DNA from: Hemerocallis citrina
Lineage: Eukaryota; Streptophyta; Magnoliopsida; Asparagales; Asphodelaceae
Length of the DNA stretch: 64,000 nt
Assembly (NCBI GenBank): GCA_017893485.1
Contig: CM030367.1
Location: forward strand, 90,655,121-90,719,120
Direction of reading: 5' to 3'
The notes beneath the pieces are model-generated. The model saw only the letters and a list, made by a program, of their open reading frames with translations. It searched no databases and was not told where the DNA came from. How positions within the stretch are numbered: position 1 is the first letter of the stretch; each line of letters begins with the position of its first letter. Shown here in pieces: positions 11,092 through 21,800 of the stretch. The position numbers and the translations under genes were made by a program.

Positions 11092-12058
11092 CATTATGAC
11101 CTTCCAGATGTTCATGCATATCTAAATTTGGATGTTAAACCATACATTATAAATACCACAAGCCGATTGTTTGAAATGTCAGGCCAGAGAAAAATATACA
11201 ACTTAAATTAGCTATGGAGAGGGCTCCGGGTACATACCTTCCGATTATTGGTCATCTCATGTTGGTGACAGATATATTTGTCTTACGGTGCATTTTGTAA
11301 ATAAGAATTAGGTTTTTGTAGAGAAATTATTAACTTTTCTCGCATGCCACCACCACAAACCAGAGTTGTTGTGTGAAGAGTTTTTTTTTAATTCTTTACG
11401 GAGTGGGAAATTGAGAAGAAGAAAATATGACTTTAGCATTGGATAACGCATCAAAATCGTGATAACATGCAAGAATTCTTAAATAGTGGGTTGAAAAAAA
11501 AATGTCATCTGGAGGTGATTATTTCCATGTTAGGCGTTCGGCACATGTCTTGAATCTTATTCTTCAAAATGCTTGAGAGTTGCTAGTGTAACTCTTCGAA
11601 AGATATGGAATAATGTGTTGTATGTGAAAGGATCGGAGGGTAGGCGTTTGAAATTTATTGCTGCTTGTGAGTAAGTAGGTGTGGTTTTTTGTGAGGGATT
11701 CAACAGACTGTTCTACTATGTAGAGTTCTACGCAATTGATGCTTGAATGTGTTCTCAATTATCGTGAAGCATTCATTCATCATGCATTGGTCAAACTTGG
11801 TTATTGCTATGTATTAACCATCAAGGAATGGGGAAAAGGGCCTAGGTTTTATGCAAATTTCTGAAACCCTTTGCCGAACTTACAACTTTTATGGGTTCTG
11901 ATTATCCAAAGACCAATTTATATTTTCAGAATGAATGGAAAATATAATTGTGTTTACTTGAAGAGAGTTTAAGTAGAGATGATTTCATTAGTGACATGGC
12001 GATTAAAATGTTGGATAAGTTTAACAAATATTGGGAGAATTATCTTGTTTTAGGTATC
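11092..12058 (+). pseudogene. hAT-1 transposase, central catalytic-region remnant
   Basis: Pieces in shifting frames read like a plant hAT transposase. LPDVHAYLNLDVKPYI comes first, then a stretch around the usual T-x-D-x-W motif (SDYWSSHVGDRYICLT, VHFVNKN). Later come RRSAHVLNLILQNA, PKTNLYFQNEW and DDFISDMAIKMLDKFNKYW. These correspond to the catalytic core and the region before the dimerisation domain of Ac/RICESLEEPER-type proteins. Many stops and frameshifts are present. The frame is cut at 12058 by the AATCGG-type element and resumes past 12872. Confidence 0.75.
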
Positions 12059-12151
12059 CAGTTAAAATCGGTTTTTGGAACTAATCGGTCTAGGAGCGAT
12101 TAGTGATTAATTGGTTAATCGAAAAATAATCGGAGATTAAATTGGAAAAAT

Positions 12152-12212
<61 letters not shown>

Positions 12213-12871
12213 TATATATACATTCTCATTATGTGGCAACCCTAAATCCCTAACATGAAACTATTATGAGATTATCTAATAGGAACATATAGTTATAGAG
12301 AAAAAGAAGAGAGTACTTGGTTTGAGCTGAGTTTGAATTCTGGATGTGGGTCGGCTCAGATTTGATAGTCCGTTCCATCAAACAAAAACAATCGGGGACG
12401 ATGAGCAGCATGAGGAGGAGGTGCAGCAGATGCGGGCCGGGTCAAGTATGCGACGACGCAGGGGAAGCAACGGCGGGTCGGGTTTGGGTTTTCTCGAGGA
12501 AGAAGAAGAGAATCAGTTTGGGTTCGGATTTGAAGAGAATCAGTTTGGGTTCGGGTTTGCATGAGGAAGAAGAAGAGAGCGGCAACATGTCAGGTTTGCT
12601 TTTGCACGAGGACCATAAGGGATTTGGATTTTAAATTTGGATTTGAGTTTGGGCCGGATTGAGCCCAAAAATGCAAACAAGCATGAAAATTAGAGGATAT
12701 TTAATCGGTTAATCAGCCACTTAAAATCGACCGATTAACCACTAATCGGCCGATTATACCCGATTAAATCGCTAACTATTGAAATATTATAAATTGCTAA
12801 AAAAATAATCGCTTAGCCTCCGATTAGCAATTAATCGAGGATTAATCGGGTGTAATCGGGGATTTTAACTG
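12059..12871. mobile_element. AATCGG-type DNA element, copy 2
   Basis: The left end is CAGTTAAAATCGGTTTTTGG and the right end, reversed, is CAGTTAAAATCCCCGATTAC. This gives an 11-bp perfect terminal inverted repeat, followed by clusters of AATCGG and CCGATT. A TG/TA microsatellite sits at 12152-12205. The flanking 8-mers (TAGGTATC and CTTATGGG) do not match, so the superfamily assignment (hAT-like, from CAG...CTG ends) is tentative. It interrupts the hAT-1 transposase: coding similarity stops at its left edge and resumes after its right edge. Confidence 0.72.
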
Positions 12872-13500
12872 CTTATGGGTTTGGGGTTAAGTAACCATGT
12901 TCTGTTGCGCTACAAATTGAAGTTTGTGGAGTTTTTTGCTATGGAAAGATTGATGAAAGTAGATGTGAAAAGAATGTAATGAACATTAGTCTTGCATTAA
13001 GTAGCTTTTTCAAGAATATGTCAATGCCTCAAAATCTACAACACAACATCCTACAAACAAGGAAAATGTTCCTCTACCATTGTTGAAGATGCATAAGTGT
13101 AAGTAAAATTTTGAAGTACCATTTTTAATTTATAATTTATGCATGTTTGTGTTTTTTCTTGTTGGTGTATTTTAGGAATTTAAATGTATAGGAATTTGAC
13201 CATTATGAGGAGCATGATAGCAATAGATTGGAATTGGAACTCTACTTGGAGGGGCCAACAATTGATTACAAACAATATCCTCATTTGGATATTCTAATTT
13301 ATTAGAAGGACAATCGTGCTAGGTATCCTATACTCGCTATGATGACTCGTGATATCATGACCATATCAATAACTATGGCTGCATTGAAATCGACTTTTAG
13401 CATTGGCACTAAGGTTCTCACATAGTATCGAAGCTCAATATTGTTGCAGAACGCAGAAGCCTTGATTTGTACTCGCAATTGGTTGTTAGGCTATGAAGCT
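12872..13500 (+). pseudogene. hAT-1 transposase, C-terminal dimerisation region (broken)
   Basis: After RYKLKFVEFFAMERLMKVDV the sequence decays. From about 13185 it reads ELELYLEGPTIDYKQYPHLD, then a stop replacing a Trp, then DNRARYPILAMMTRDI, ALKSTFSIGTKVLT, a stop, and [20 protein letters not shown]. This is the signature of the hAT C-terminal dimerisation domain (Dimer_Tnp_hAT), in the usual order and near the end of the transposon. At least three stops are present. About 1 kb of AT-rich sequence without genes follows before the right terminus at 14496. Confidence 0.85.
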
Positions 13501-14496
13501 CAAAGTGGTTTATTTATTTTATGATGTAATCTCCAATTTAGTCGTTGAAGTACTTATTCAATTTAACGATTGGTACTTCACAAATCTAGGTGAAGAGCCA
13601 ACGAATAAGAAACTTGATATTTCACTGACAAACAAAAATGTTGCTCAATCAAGAGAATCAACAGCCTCAACAACTAGAGTTATATTTAATTTGAGTGTGT
13701 TTTGAGTTTGATTTTTATTTGGTTTCATTGTTTTGAATGTAATTCATGTTGAGACTTTATAAACTTGTTTATTACATGGCCAAGTAGTGTGACTATGTGA
13801 TAGTAGCATGAGTTTGATGGTGGGTGGAGGTTTATTTGAATTTGAAATTGTATTATACTTTAACAACTTTTGCTTGGTACCGAGATTATTCTCGATTTCA
13901 AATTGTATTAACTTGAAGCATGTTGGACTAAAGCTTCTACCACCTGGAGTCAAAATCTCAGTTTGATGCTCTAGTGTTATCGGCTACTGGCTACTGTATG
14001 TTTTGATTATGTTTGGATTTTGTCTAAAGTCAATTATGTTTGCATGATTGTGTTAATTGATGACTCTTTGTTTGCGTGACTGTGCAATTTGTGGCTTTTT
14101 TGTTTTGGTTGATGAAATAATGAATTAAAGTTCTAATTGAATTCTGGATGTTGATAACATATATGTATTTGAACATGGAGCTTACCAACAAGAAACAAGC
14201 TTATTATCCGTGATTCTTGATTCCATTGCTTGCTCCTTTCATTTCATCAATTTTTTTTGTTTTTTTACTTCTTTTTTTAATGCTAGTATTTTTGTTATGT
14301 TTATATTTAATTCTTCAATTAAAACAATTTTTTTAAGAAAACAAAAACCCCTAAAAATTGGTGGGTACCCTCGCCCCAGGTCTGGGTACCAAAAAATTGG
14401 GATTTGTCCCGGTTACTTTTTCACCCGGCCCATCAATACCCACGCCCGTTGGACCCATACCCGTCGGTACCCAACCCGACCTGTTTGCCAGGTCTA

Positions 14497-15789
14497 TCTA
14501 TAGAATTCATGTAACATCAGGATCTATTTTACATATAGGAAATGAAACTGTAAAGATATAAGCAAACTATAGTAAATGAAAACATACATTTGGTTGGTAC
14601 ATGTAGAAATAATTTCTGTAAAAACTATATAATATTAATATGTAACATTATAATAAATTAACAAGTGTAACTTTTCAAATACATAAACAAAAATCGTATA
14701 AATATCGAGATAAACAAAACACCTGAGTAAAAAATAATTACAATTTTTTTATACCTTCATGTGTATTGTAGGGTACAATATGTATCAAATCATAGGATGC
14801 AAATTATGTATCACTAATTTATTAAAACCGATGAATCACACATCCGGTACACGTCGTCTCGCCTATGAATTGTATAGTAGAAGACATCTTTTACAATAAG
14901 TAATATAAACACTGCATCTCCCTTCTATAGTAGAATACATCCTTTCATTTCATCTTTTACACATCGTAAAAAATCCCTCACACCTCTCTTAAGTTCCCTT
15001 ACCCCTTGTCTGCTCACTCCGCCTCCATCCATCATCAACAGTCATCTATTCCTCAACAATTGTTTCATAGCAAGGTAGTAATTGTTTCATACTATATTCA
15101 ATTTTGCATATGAACACTGTAATTAAACAAAAAAATCAACCTTTTTATAAATTTATTTTACCGAAAAAGTTGGAATTTACACCAACTATGAATGGTTTAT
15201 CAAAAGAATTGGTTTCCTTGATCTATACTAGGATTATTTTAAGTGTGCACATAAGTCAATTTGCAACTTTCTATAAATAAAAATTAAAATTTGGCACATT
15301 AATTAATTTGGAGTTATTCATTCCCTACCCAATAAGCTAACAGATCCACTTTGAAGGATCCATGCCATAAAATTTGGGTAGGGTTTGGTTAAGGGATCAT
15401 GTTATGAACCACCCCCAATATAAAAGCATATATAATTTTATTTTTTTGTTATATGTAAACGTAATTGCTTTAAAATAAATGATTTTGTTTTATTTATAAA
15501 AAATGATAGTCATATAATATTATTGACAAAATCATAGATATAGAGTTGAAAAAACATAATACTACAAAGAAATTTGATAGTCACAATCTAATTTAACTTA
15601 ATATTTCCACACAACATTATAGCATAAGTTTGGCATATTAACAATAGCATAATTTAAAATTCCACAGTTTATATTCTACAGTGTAGGTCGCTTTCAGGAT
15701 AGATCTTTTGTCCAATGTTTTGATATGCATTAGGCAGTTTTGGACACCCAGGAAAAAAATAGCATTCAAGGTCTTGCACCCTATATATA
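14497..15789. other. Non-coding DNA, probably MUS81 intron or flank
   Basis: AT-rich sequence with no supported gene. I looked on the minus strand for the next MUS81 exon, which should carry the GDxxWIA and ERKxxDD nuclease motifs, and did not find it. The first copy of a 21-bp direct repeat, AATAGCATTCAAGGTCT plus TGCA, lies at 15758-15778. Its second copy (16110-16130) flanks the Helitron on the other side. Confidence 0.5.
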
Positions 15790-16060
15790 CTAGTATCATA
15801 CACGTGCACACGTGCACACGTGCACGTGGAAAAAATTGAAGGGATAATACACGTGCACACGTGCACAGGAAAAAATTGAAGAGATAATGAAAAGGGTAAA
15901 AAGAAATAATTTCCAAACTGATCCACTGTGGAAAATATTTACCAAACTGGTCCACTTTCGAAAATATTTACCAAAGTTAGTCCATAACTGGTCCACTTTC
16001 GAAAATGTTTGGATTGAGGACAAATTACACTTAGGTGTTCTCCCATTATAGTAGTAGAGA
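15790..16060 (-). mobile_element. Small non-autonomous Helitron
   Basis: On the minus strand it starts TCTCTACTACTATAATGGG after a host A. It ends with CACGTGTGCACGTG-type palindromes, a short spacer and CTAG before a host T. A 5' TC, a GC-rich hairpin about 10 bp before a 3' CTRR end, and insertion between A and T without target duplication are the hallmarks of Helitrons. The 271-bp interior has tandem copies of a unit containing GTCCACTTTCGAAAAT and no ORF. It sits in what I infer to be MUS81 intron. Confidence 0.65.
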
Positions 16061-16232
16061 TAGAGATATATATATATAACATTTATATGCTTGCTAAATA
16101 TATTGCAACAATAGCATTCAAGGTCTAGCAATAGATATTAAAAAAAAAACGACAAGAACCACAAAGAAAAAGAGAAAAGACTATTGCTGAATGAATGTCC
16201 TACGTAGAGCCTAAAACATCAAGAATACTAAC

Positions 16233-16290
16233 CTCAACCAAAACATTGAACTGAGATGAAATATTATCAACAACTTTCTTTAAACGTGAT
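16233..16290 (-). CDS. MUS81: MUS81 exon (start of nuclease domain, downstream exon)
   Basis: On the minus strand the exon follows TTCATTGCAG and ends GTTGAG before GTTAGT, so both splice sites are canonical. The 58 bp translate, with two bases carried over from the exon ending at 54368, to GSRLKKVVDNISSQFNVLVE. This matches the part of plant MUS81 that follows the DDRE motif in the ERCC4-type nuclease domain. MUS81 with EME1 cuts branched DNA such as nicked Holliday junctions and flaps in repair and meiotic recombination. The joining phase with the upstream exon is exact even though about 38 kb now lies between them. The following exon (GDxxW, ERKxxD) is not in the window. Confidence 0.75.
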
Positions 16291-16722
16291 CTGCAATGAA
16301 CAGTCTGAAGTGAGCTTCGGCAGAATTTAAACAGAGTACAGAAAGTAAAGAAAAAGAAAATGATACTATGGAATCAATTAGGCACGACCACCACCATTAT
16401 CATTTAAACATTTTCCAATAAAAAAAAAAAGATCATTTATGAAGTGCTATCGGAAGTCCAAAGAGCTCCACATCCAATTGAGGAGCAACACAGATAAATT
16501 TTAACATAAAGAAATAATCTAAGGTGAAATTAGAGGATTAAATCAGTCCCTAAGTCAGAAAATGGACCACTGAGCCAACATGAAAAGCATATATCCCGTC
16601 TCCAATATGCAAATAAGACTTTGGATAATAAAAAAAGAAACATGCCCCCAAAACAGATCATTATGGAAATAGGTTTTCAAAAAAAATTTGTACAGGCAAG
16701 ACTGTCAAAATGACATTGTGGT

Positions 16723-16768
16723 GTTTCTTAGACATTCAATTAAGGCACCTCCATGAAGACTCAGAAAA
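16723..16768. repeat. 46-bp direct repeat flanking the Tat insertion, unit 1
   Basis: The unit begins GTTTCTTAGACATTCAATTA and ends AGACTCAGAAAA. A close copy (48 bp, GTTTCGCAGACGTTCAATTA ... ACTCAGAAAA) runs directly from the downstream target duplication at 52422 to 52469. If the 35.6-kb element is removed the two units become adjacent, so a tandem duplication pre-dated the insertion. The element landed exactly at the start of the second unit. Confidence 0.8.
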
Positions 16769-16773
16769 GTTTC

Positions 16774-17293
16774 TGATATGGGGTGGATGACGTGGCCCTA
16801 TCGGGGCCATCAGATCTTCTCAGATTTCGCTCCCCTGTGATCATCAGGTCAAACGGGTCAAACGGACTTCAGCCCATTCAGACCTACAGGCAAACGGGTC
16901 CGACCCTGTCCGTCAGGGTCTCAGACACGTTTACCCCTGCCTATAAATACCAGTCCCCCTTCTCACTTCCAAAGGTAATAAACTTTTCCCCACTTGAACC
17001 CTAGCTACAGTTGCTTTCTCAGTGACTGACTAGATCGTCGGAGGGCCTGTCACCGGGACTTCTCCCGGTGTTTCTAGGCAGTGTACAGGTACTAGAGTTC
17101 GAGCCGAGCCTAGCTACTTCATCCGAGCCAAGCTATTAGATCCGAGCCGAGCACCCGGCCTCTACCTCTTCCCTGCTACCCCCGAGCCGGCCATATGGAC
17201 TAGGATTGGATCGACTCCAATACCGCATCTTCCGCTATACAAATTACAAGAACTCACACCTGTTGCCCCCACACCCCAAAAACAAACAGCTCA
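16774..17293 (+). repeat. 5' LTR of Tat element
   Basis: It starts TGATATGGGG and ends ACAGCTCA. It contains a TATA box (TATAAATA at about 16942) in the expected U3/R position. It aligns throughout with the 3' LTR at 51913-52421, but with many substitutions and an 11-13 bp difference just before the TATA box. This copy is therefore old compared with the nested elements. Confidence 0.93.
16942..16949 (+). promoter_or_regulatory. TATA box of Tat 5' LTR
   Basis: TATAAATA lies about 170 bp into the LTR, after GC-rich U3 sequence. The equivalent in the 3' LTR is TATAAAAA at about 52070. It would drive plus-strand transcription of the genomic RNA. Confidence 0.65.
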
Positions 17294-17295
17294 GG

Positions 17296-17316
17296 TTGGC
17301 GCCGCCGTCTGTGGGA
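17296..17316 (+). other. Primer-binding site of Tat element
   Basis: TTGGCGCCGCCGTCTGTGGG begins two bases after the LTR end. The TGGCGCC start matches the 3' CCA end of plant tRNAs ending GGCGCCA, such as tRNA-Asp. The later bases do not follow that tRNA closely, so the exact primer is uncertain. Confidence 0.65.
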
Positions 17317-17329
17317 AACTTAGGTACTG

Positions 17330-18771
17330 ATGCCTAGTCTGATCCCAGCCAGGGACGTCATCTCAACTCCGAGCCCTTTCATGGCTCCGAAAGCGAGAAA
17401 GGCCGTCACCTCGGGACGTCGTCCAGACCCTCCTCCCCTTCACAGTTGCGCGAACGCCCAGACTCTAACCAACCGCGAGCCAATGGTACAGCCGGACCCA
17501 GGCCAGGTGCTTCTAACTCAGTCGCAACTAACTTGCGGCGCTTCATCCAAAATCGGCAGGCTAGTCGATCCAGGGAAGGGACCGCTTCCAACTCAGTCCC
17601 AAACCATGGCAGGCAGCCGACCCCAGAACGGGAGCCAGGACATAGTCGCTCGCCCCGGGGACCTCAATCGTCGCGTGACCCGGCGGACAAGCCCCAGTTA
17701 CGAGGGCTGAGTTTCAGAATTTTAGGAACAAGGTCCTCCAGGCAATCCGAGGCAATCCTAGGACCGAGGCGTGCAACAACTCCATCCCTTGGCCAGAAGC
17801 CCGGGGTAGCAAATCCCACGGCTCGACCCGCCCGCTTGAACAAGAAGACGTCGTCCTCTGACGTCTCAGAGATATGGAGAACCGACTCGCCCATCTCGGC
17901 GAGGGCGGACCGATACCCGGCCATGGCTACCGGCTGACACAACCCCCATTTTCCACTCAAATCTTGGAAGCCGAAATCCCCAGGAATTCCAGGCCTCCCC
18001 AATTCAAGACCTAAAACGGTGAGGGTGATCCCGCTGACCACATGGAGGGGTTTAAAATCCTCATGATGATACACAGTGCTTCGGACCCCCTCCTGTGCTA
18101 CGCTTTCCCTACTACCCTTTGAGGTCCGGCTCGGGAATGGTTCTCGAAGCTCACCCCCAGCTCAGTCTTCTCGTTCGACCAGTTGGAAGCAAACTTCCTA
18201 GCCTACTTCGTGACTAGCAGAAAGATCGAGAAGACAAGCGTGTCCCTCTTGGACCTCAGGCAGAAGGAAGGGGAGTCACTCTGCGAGTTCGTTCGGAGGT
18301 TCACCGCCGAGGAGAGGTCTATCTCCTCCCTCGACGCGAGCGTCGCCTCGGCAACTTTCCGACACAACATTCGGCACCCTCAACTTAAGGCCTCCTTGGT
18401 TAAAAAAACCCCGTCGACTTCCCCAATATTCTCAACAGGGTCGAGAAGTACATTCGGGCGGAGGAGGCCCTAAACCCTGAGGGCACCAAAGAAGCCACAG
18501 CCAAGGGGAATCGCAAGGCAGACGACATCGAGCCTGTCAAGAAAGTCACGAAAGAGGCGACCGGACTCAAAAGAATTCCTCCGGTCCCCCGATTCGAAAG
18601 GTATACGCCGCTGACACAGAACGTGTCGGCAATCCTGATGGAGATCGAGAATAAGGGGATCGTCCAACTCCCTCCCCGACCCAAGCAACAACAAGAAGAG
18701 GGACCAGAGGTTCTACTACTGCTTCCATCGAGACAATGGGCACGAGATGGACAATTTTCGGACCCTCAAAG
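17330..18771 (+). pseudogene. gag: Tat gag, 5' part (frameshifted)
   Basis: The first ATG after the primer site (17330) opens a basic, Pro/Ser-rich N-terminus that loses frame near 17710. The conserved gag core is visible at about 18020-18420: AREWFSKLTPSSVFSFDQLE, FLAYFVTSRKIEKTS, LRQKEGESLCEFVRRFTAEE. This fits the Retrotrans_gag domain, the capsid-forming part of gag. At 18708 the frame reads RFYYCFHRDNGHEMDNFRTL, a zinc-knuckle-like C-x-H region. It is then cut by the hAT insertion. Several frameshifts and at least one in-frame stop make it non-functional. Confidence 0.82.
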
Positions 18772-19810
18772 CAATGTTCTAAAAGTCGCTAGGCGGTAGT
18801 CGGGCGACCGATGGGTGCCTAGCGCCTAGGCCTTGTAAGCGGAGCTTAAGCGGATAGGCGCTAGGCGGTTTTATTTATATATTTTATTTATATATTTTAT
18901 CATTTTGTTTTGTTTTGTTGTTACCAACTCTTACTCTTGATATTTCTCCTTGCAATTGCAGGATGAGTTTTACAAAATCGAATCGGTGTATTATTAGTCT
19001 TTTTCTTTTTTTGTATAGTCCTATACTCATCTATTAGACTAGTATTAATCTATGACGAAAATCAGTAGTGGAGATTACCTATTAGGCTGTTCCAGTCCAA
19101 CGAGCAAACAGTGTAGGGAAGCGGGAGGCTTGAGTCGGGGGATGGGGGAGGGTTGCGTCAGGAGAAGTTTAAAAGAGAAGAAGAGGACGTAGTGTTGATG
19201 TCGGAGGTGAAGCAAGGCGGAAGGCAGTGTGTGGTTGTGTTGACGACTTGACTTTGAAGCTGAAGAGAGGAGAGAGAGGTTGTGTTGACATCGGTTGAAG
19301 TTGAAGCGAGCTGCGACTACAATGAGGAAGGTGGAGGAGGAGGTTTTGACGACTGAGTGACAGAGTGAGAGCTGTGACTGCGGGGAGGGAGGTGGAGGAG
19401 GTTGTGTTAACGACTGCGAGCAACGACTACGAGGAGGGAGGCGAAGGAGGAGGGAGGGGGAGGAGGTCAAAATTGAAGCGCATTGTGAGCTGCGAGCTGC
19501 GAGCCTCCGACTGCGAGGAGGGAGGCGAAGGAGGTGATTTGGGGGTTTTACAGAAGAGGAATTAGGGATTTAGAGAATATAATTGATTTTGGGGGTTTTT
19601 TACCGGGGATTTAGAGGAGAAAGAAAAGTTTTAGGGGTTTGAGGGTATTAAAGCGGGTCGAGATGGAATAAGTCGGGTCCCTTTTTTTTTAATAATTAAG
19701 TCCTAAGCGGGTCTAGCCCGCCTAGACCCGCTTACACCGATTACGCGCCGCCTAGACACGCTTTTAACCGAGGCATTGTAGGGCATCCTAGACTGCTTTT
19801 TAGAACACTG
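18772..19810. mobile_element. Non-autonomous hAT transposon inside Tat gag (CAGTGTTCTAAA family, copy 2)
   Basis: The left end is CAATGTTCTAAAAGTCGC and the right end, reversed, is CAGTGTTCTAAAAAGCAG. A perfect 8-bp duplication CCTCAAAG flanks it (18764-18771 and 19811-19818). Both ends contain CCTAGGC/GCGGGTCTAG motifs as in the copy at 762-1614. The 1039-bp interior has no transposase. Its purine-rich middle produces only low-complexity ORFs. The gag reading frame continues exactly across the insertion once one copy of the duplication is discounted. Confidence 0.93.
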
Positions 19811-20001
19811 CCTCAAAGACGAGATCGAGGCCCTCATCCAACGAGGATACCTGAGGGAGTTCACCCGGGATAACCCAAGAGATCAGAGGGATACAAGGAA
19901 TTCGAGGCCTTCGCCTCCCCCTCGAATAATCAACCGGCGACCCGAGTGGGACCCCGAGCCTGAGGAAACCGGAGGGCAGGCCATCCTACACTGCATCCAT
20001 T
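19811..20001 (+). pseudogene. gag: Tat gag, 3' part after hAT insertion
   Basis: The frame left at 18771 resumes with DEIEALIQRGYLREFTR, the conserved block that follows the zinc-knuckle-like motif in Tat/Athila-type gag proteins. A basic, Arg/Pro-rich linker follows. It runs straight into the protease region (LHCIHFGPMGGES) without an obvious gag-pol boundary, which suggests one polyprotein or a readthrough arrangement. Confidence 0.75.
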
Positions 20002-20740
20002 TTGGACCCATGGGAGGGGAATCCAATACTTCTCGTATGGTCTTCGTCCGAGAGGTTAACTCCGTTCGAGACCATCCCTTCCCCCAGATTCAGCAGCGGC
20101 CGGTCTCCTTCTCCGGAGAAGATCTGGAGGGAGTTCGGCTCTCGCACTACGATGCCCCCATCATCAACCTCGTCATGGCAAATTTCGATGTCCACCGAAT
20201 TCTCATGGACAATGGAAGCTCAGTCAACATCCTCTTTCTGGAAGCATTTGAGAACCTCAAGCTCCCCCGAGAACCTCAGTCAACACCCTACACGGGTTCT
20301 CGGGCGTCCCGGTGCAAATCGAAGGGATCGTGATGCTGGGTGTAACAGCCGACACGACCCCCATTACGCGAACCGAATCAATGGACTTCATGGTGGTCAA
20401 CGTCAAGGCAGTATACGACGCATCCTCGGCCGACCCGGCCTCTGCTCGTTTCAGGTCGTCCCCTCGGCCTACCACTTGAAGTTGAAATTCTTCACTGACC
20501 TTGGGGTCGGCATTGTCATAGGGAATCAGGAGTCTGCACGCTCATTCTACATGACCGCGGTCGGAGGTGGGGTATTCCCCCTTGACGCGGTTGAGCTCCC
20601 GCCTGAAAGAAGCCAGCAAGAGTCGGAGCTGGCGGACGAATTGGAGGAGGTCTCATTCAAGGCAGAAGATAAGTCTAAGTGGTTCCTTGTGAGCCGCACC
20701 CTTTCCCCCGACCTGAAGACAAGGTCTGATTGATTGCGTT
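20002..20740 (+). pseudogene. pol: Tat protease region (frameshifted)
   Basis: The segment reads VSFSGEDLEGVRLSHYDAPI, then FDVHRILMDNGSSVNILFLE. This matches the retroviral-type aspartic protease active-site region of Tat elements, where D-x-GSS-x-N/D-I/V-L is expected; the central residue here is Asn. After about 20280 the frame shifts, and the next 400 bp continue in another frame with KLKFFTDLGVGIVIGNQESA and ELADELEEVSFKAEDKS. The protease would cleave the polyprotein during particle maturation. It cannot be made in one piece from this copy. Confidence 0.75.
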
Positions 20741-21800
20741 CGCCGCAATATCGATCTCTTCGCTTGGATCCCATCCGACATGCCCGGAATTTCTGAGGAC
20801 CTAATCATGCACAGGCTGAGCGTCGCCCCGAGCTCCAAGCTGATCCATCAGAAGCGGCGCAAGTTCGCCCAGGAGAGGCAACAAGCATTAAAAGCGGAGG
20901 TGGACAAACTGTTGTCCGCTCGGTTCATTTAGGAGGTCAGCTACTCCGAATGGCTGGCTAACGTGGTGATGATCAAGAATGCCAGCGAGAGCTGGAGGAT
21001 CTGCATAGACTTCACAGATATCAACAGGGCGTGCCCCAAAGATCCTTTCCCCCTCCCGAGCATCAGTGCTCTGATCGACGCAACGTCGGGTCACGAGCTC
21101 CTGACCTTCATGGACGCCTTTTCAGGCTATAATCATATCTCGATTTCCCCCCCGAATATCACCAAAACATCCTTCGTTACCGACCAGGATCTCTACTATT
21201 ACCGGGTCATGCCCTTCGGACTCAAGAACGTCGGGGTCACCTACCAGAGACTTGTCAACCGAGTTGTCAAAGATCAGATCGGTCGTAACATGGAGGTATA
21301 CGTCGACGACATGCTCGTCAATAGCTGACGGGGGCAAGATCATGTCGTCGACCTTGAGAAAGCCTTTGGCATCCTTCGGTCCCACAACATGAGGCTCAAT
21401 CCCGCCAAGTGTGCCTTTGGCATCTCCATGGGAAAAAATTTTGGGTTCGTCGTTAGCCAGCGCGGCACAAAGGCAAATCCCGAGAAGATCCAGGTCATAA
21501 TCGACATGGTCCCTCCCAGAAACATTAAAGAGGTTCAGCGGCTCACGGGAAGATTGGCGGCCATCGGCGGCTTCCTCTCCAAGTCTGGGGAGAAGTCCCT
21601 CCCCTTCTTCAAGGCCCTACGAGGGGCGAAAGGCTTCGAATGGGGTGACCCCCAGCAAGAGGCATTCGACCAGTTGAAGTCCTACCTCGCTAACCCCCCG
21701 CTTCTGAGCAAACCCGAACCAAGCGAACCCCTCTTTCTGTACCTCTTAGCCACGGAAAACGCACTCAGTGTCGTGCTCGTCTGGGAAGAAGGTGTTTAGA
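20741..21800 (+). pseudogene. pol: Tat reverse transcriptase (stops in frame)
   Basis: Reverse transcriptase motifs appear in order: ANVVMIKNASESWRICIDFT, INRACPKDPFPLPSI, LTFMDAFSGYN, MPFGLKNVGVTYQRLVN and the catalytic YVDDMLV. The thumb/connection blocks follow: DLEKAFGILRSHNMRLNPAK, RLTGRLAAIGGFLSKS. Stops occur before the core (RFI-stop-EVSYSEW, as expected from CAG to TAG) and just after YVDD. Reverse transcriptase copies the element RNA into DNA in cytoplasmic particles. The catalytic aspartates remain but the reading frame is broken. Confidence 0.9.

Larger units (their letters stand above)
3919..14496 (+). mobile_element. Decayed autonomous hAT transposon with four nested insertions (hAT-1)
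   Basis: The left end reads TAGACTTGGTAATCA and the right end, reversed, reads TAGACCTGGCAAACA. The flanking 8-mers TCTACAGT and TCTATAGA agree at six of eight positions, as for an old hAT target duplication. Subterminal stretches rich in GGGTACCC/ACCCG motifs sit at both ends. The interior encodes a degenerate hAT transposase on the plus strand: a BED zinc finger at about 4656-4920, catalytic-region remnants at 11100-12058, and the C-terminal dimerisation region at 13190-13490. The 10.6-kb span is inflated by a MITE, two other hAT elements and an AATCGG-type element. Without them the element would be roughly 3.7 kb, normal for an autonomous hAT. Confidence 0.82.

Noticed and set aside
12051..12879. 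Possible 8-bp target duplication for the AATCGG-type element copy 2
   Set aside because: The flanking 8-mers TAGGTATC and CTTATGGG do not match in any register I tried.
17664..18074. 136-residue minus-strand ORF in the Tat gag region
   Set aside because: It lies opposite gag and shows no domain. The known Tat antisense ORF lies elsewhere (43422-46088).
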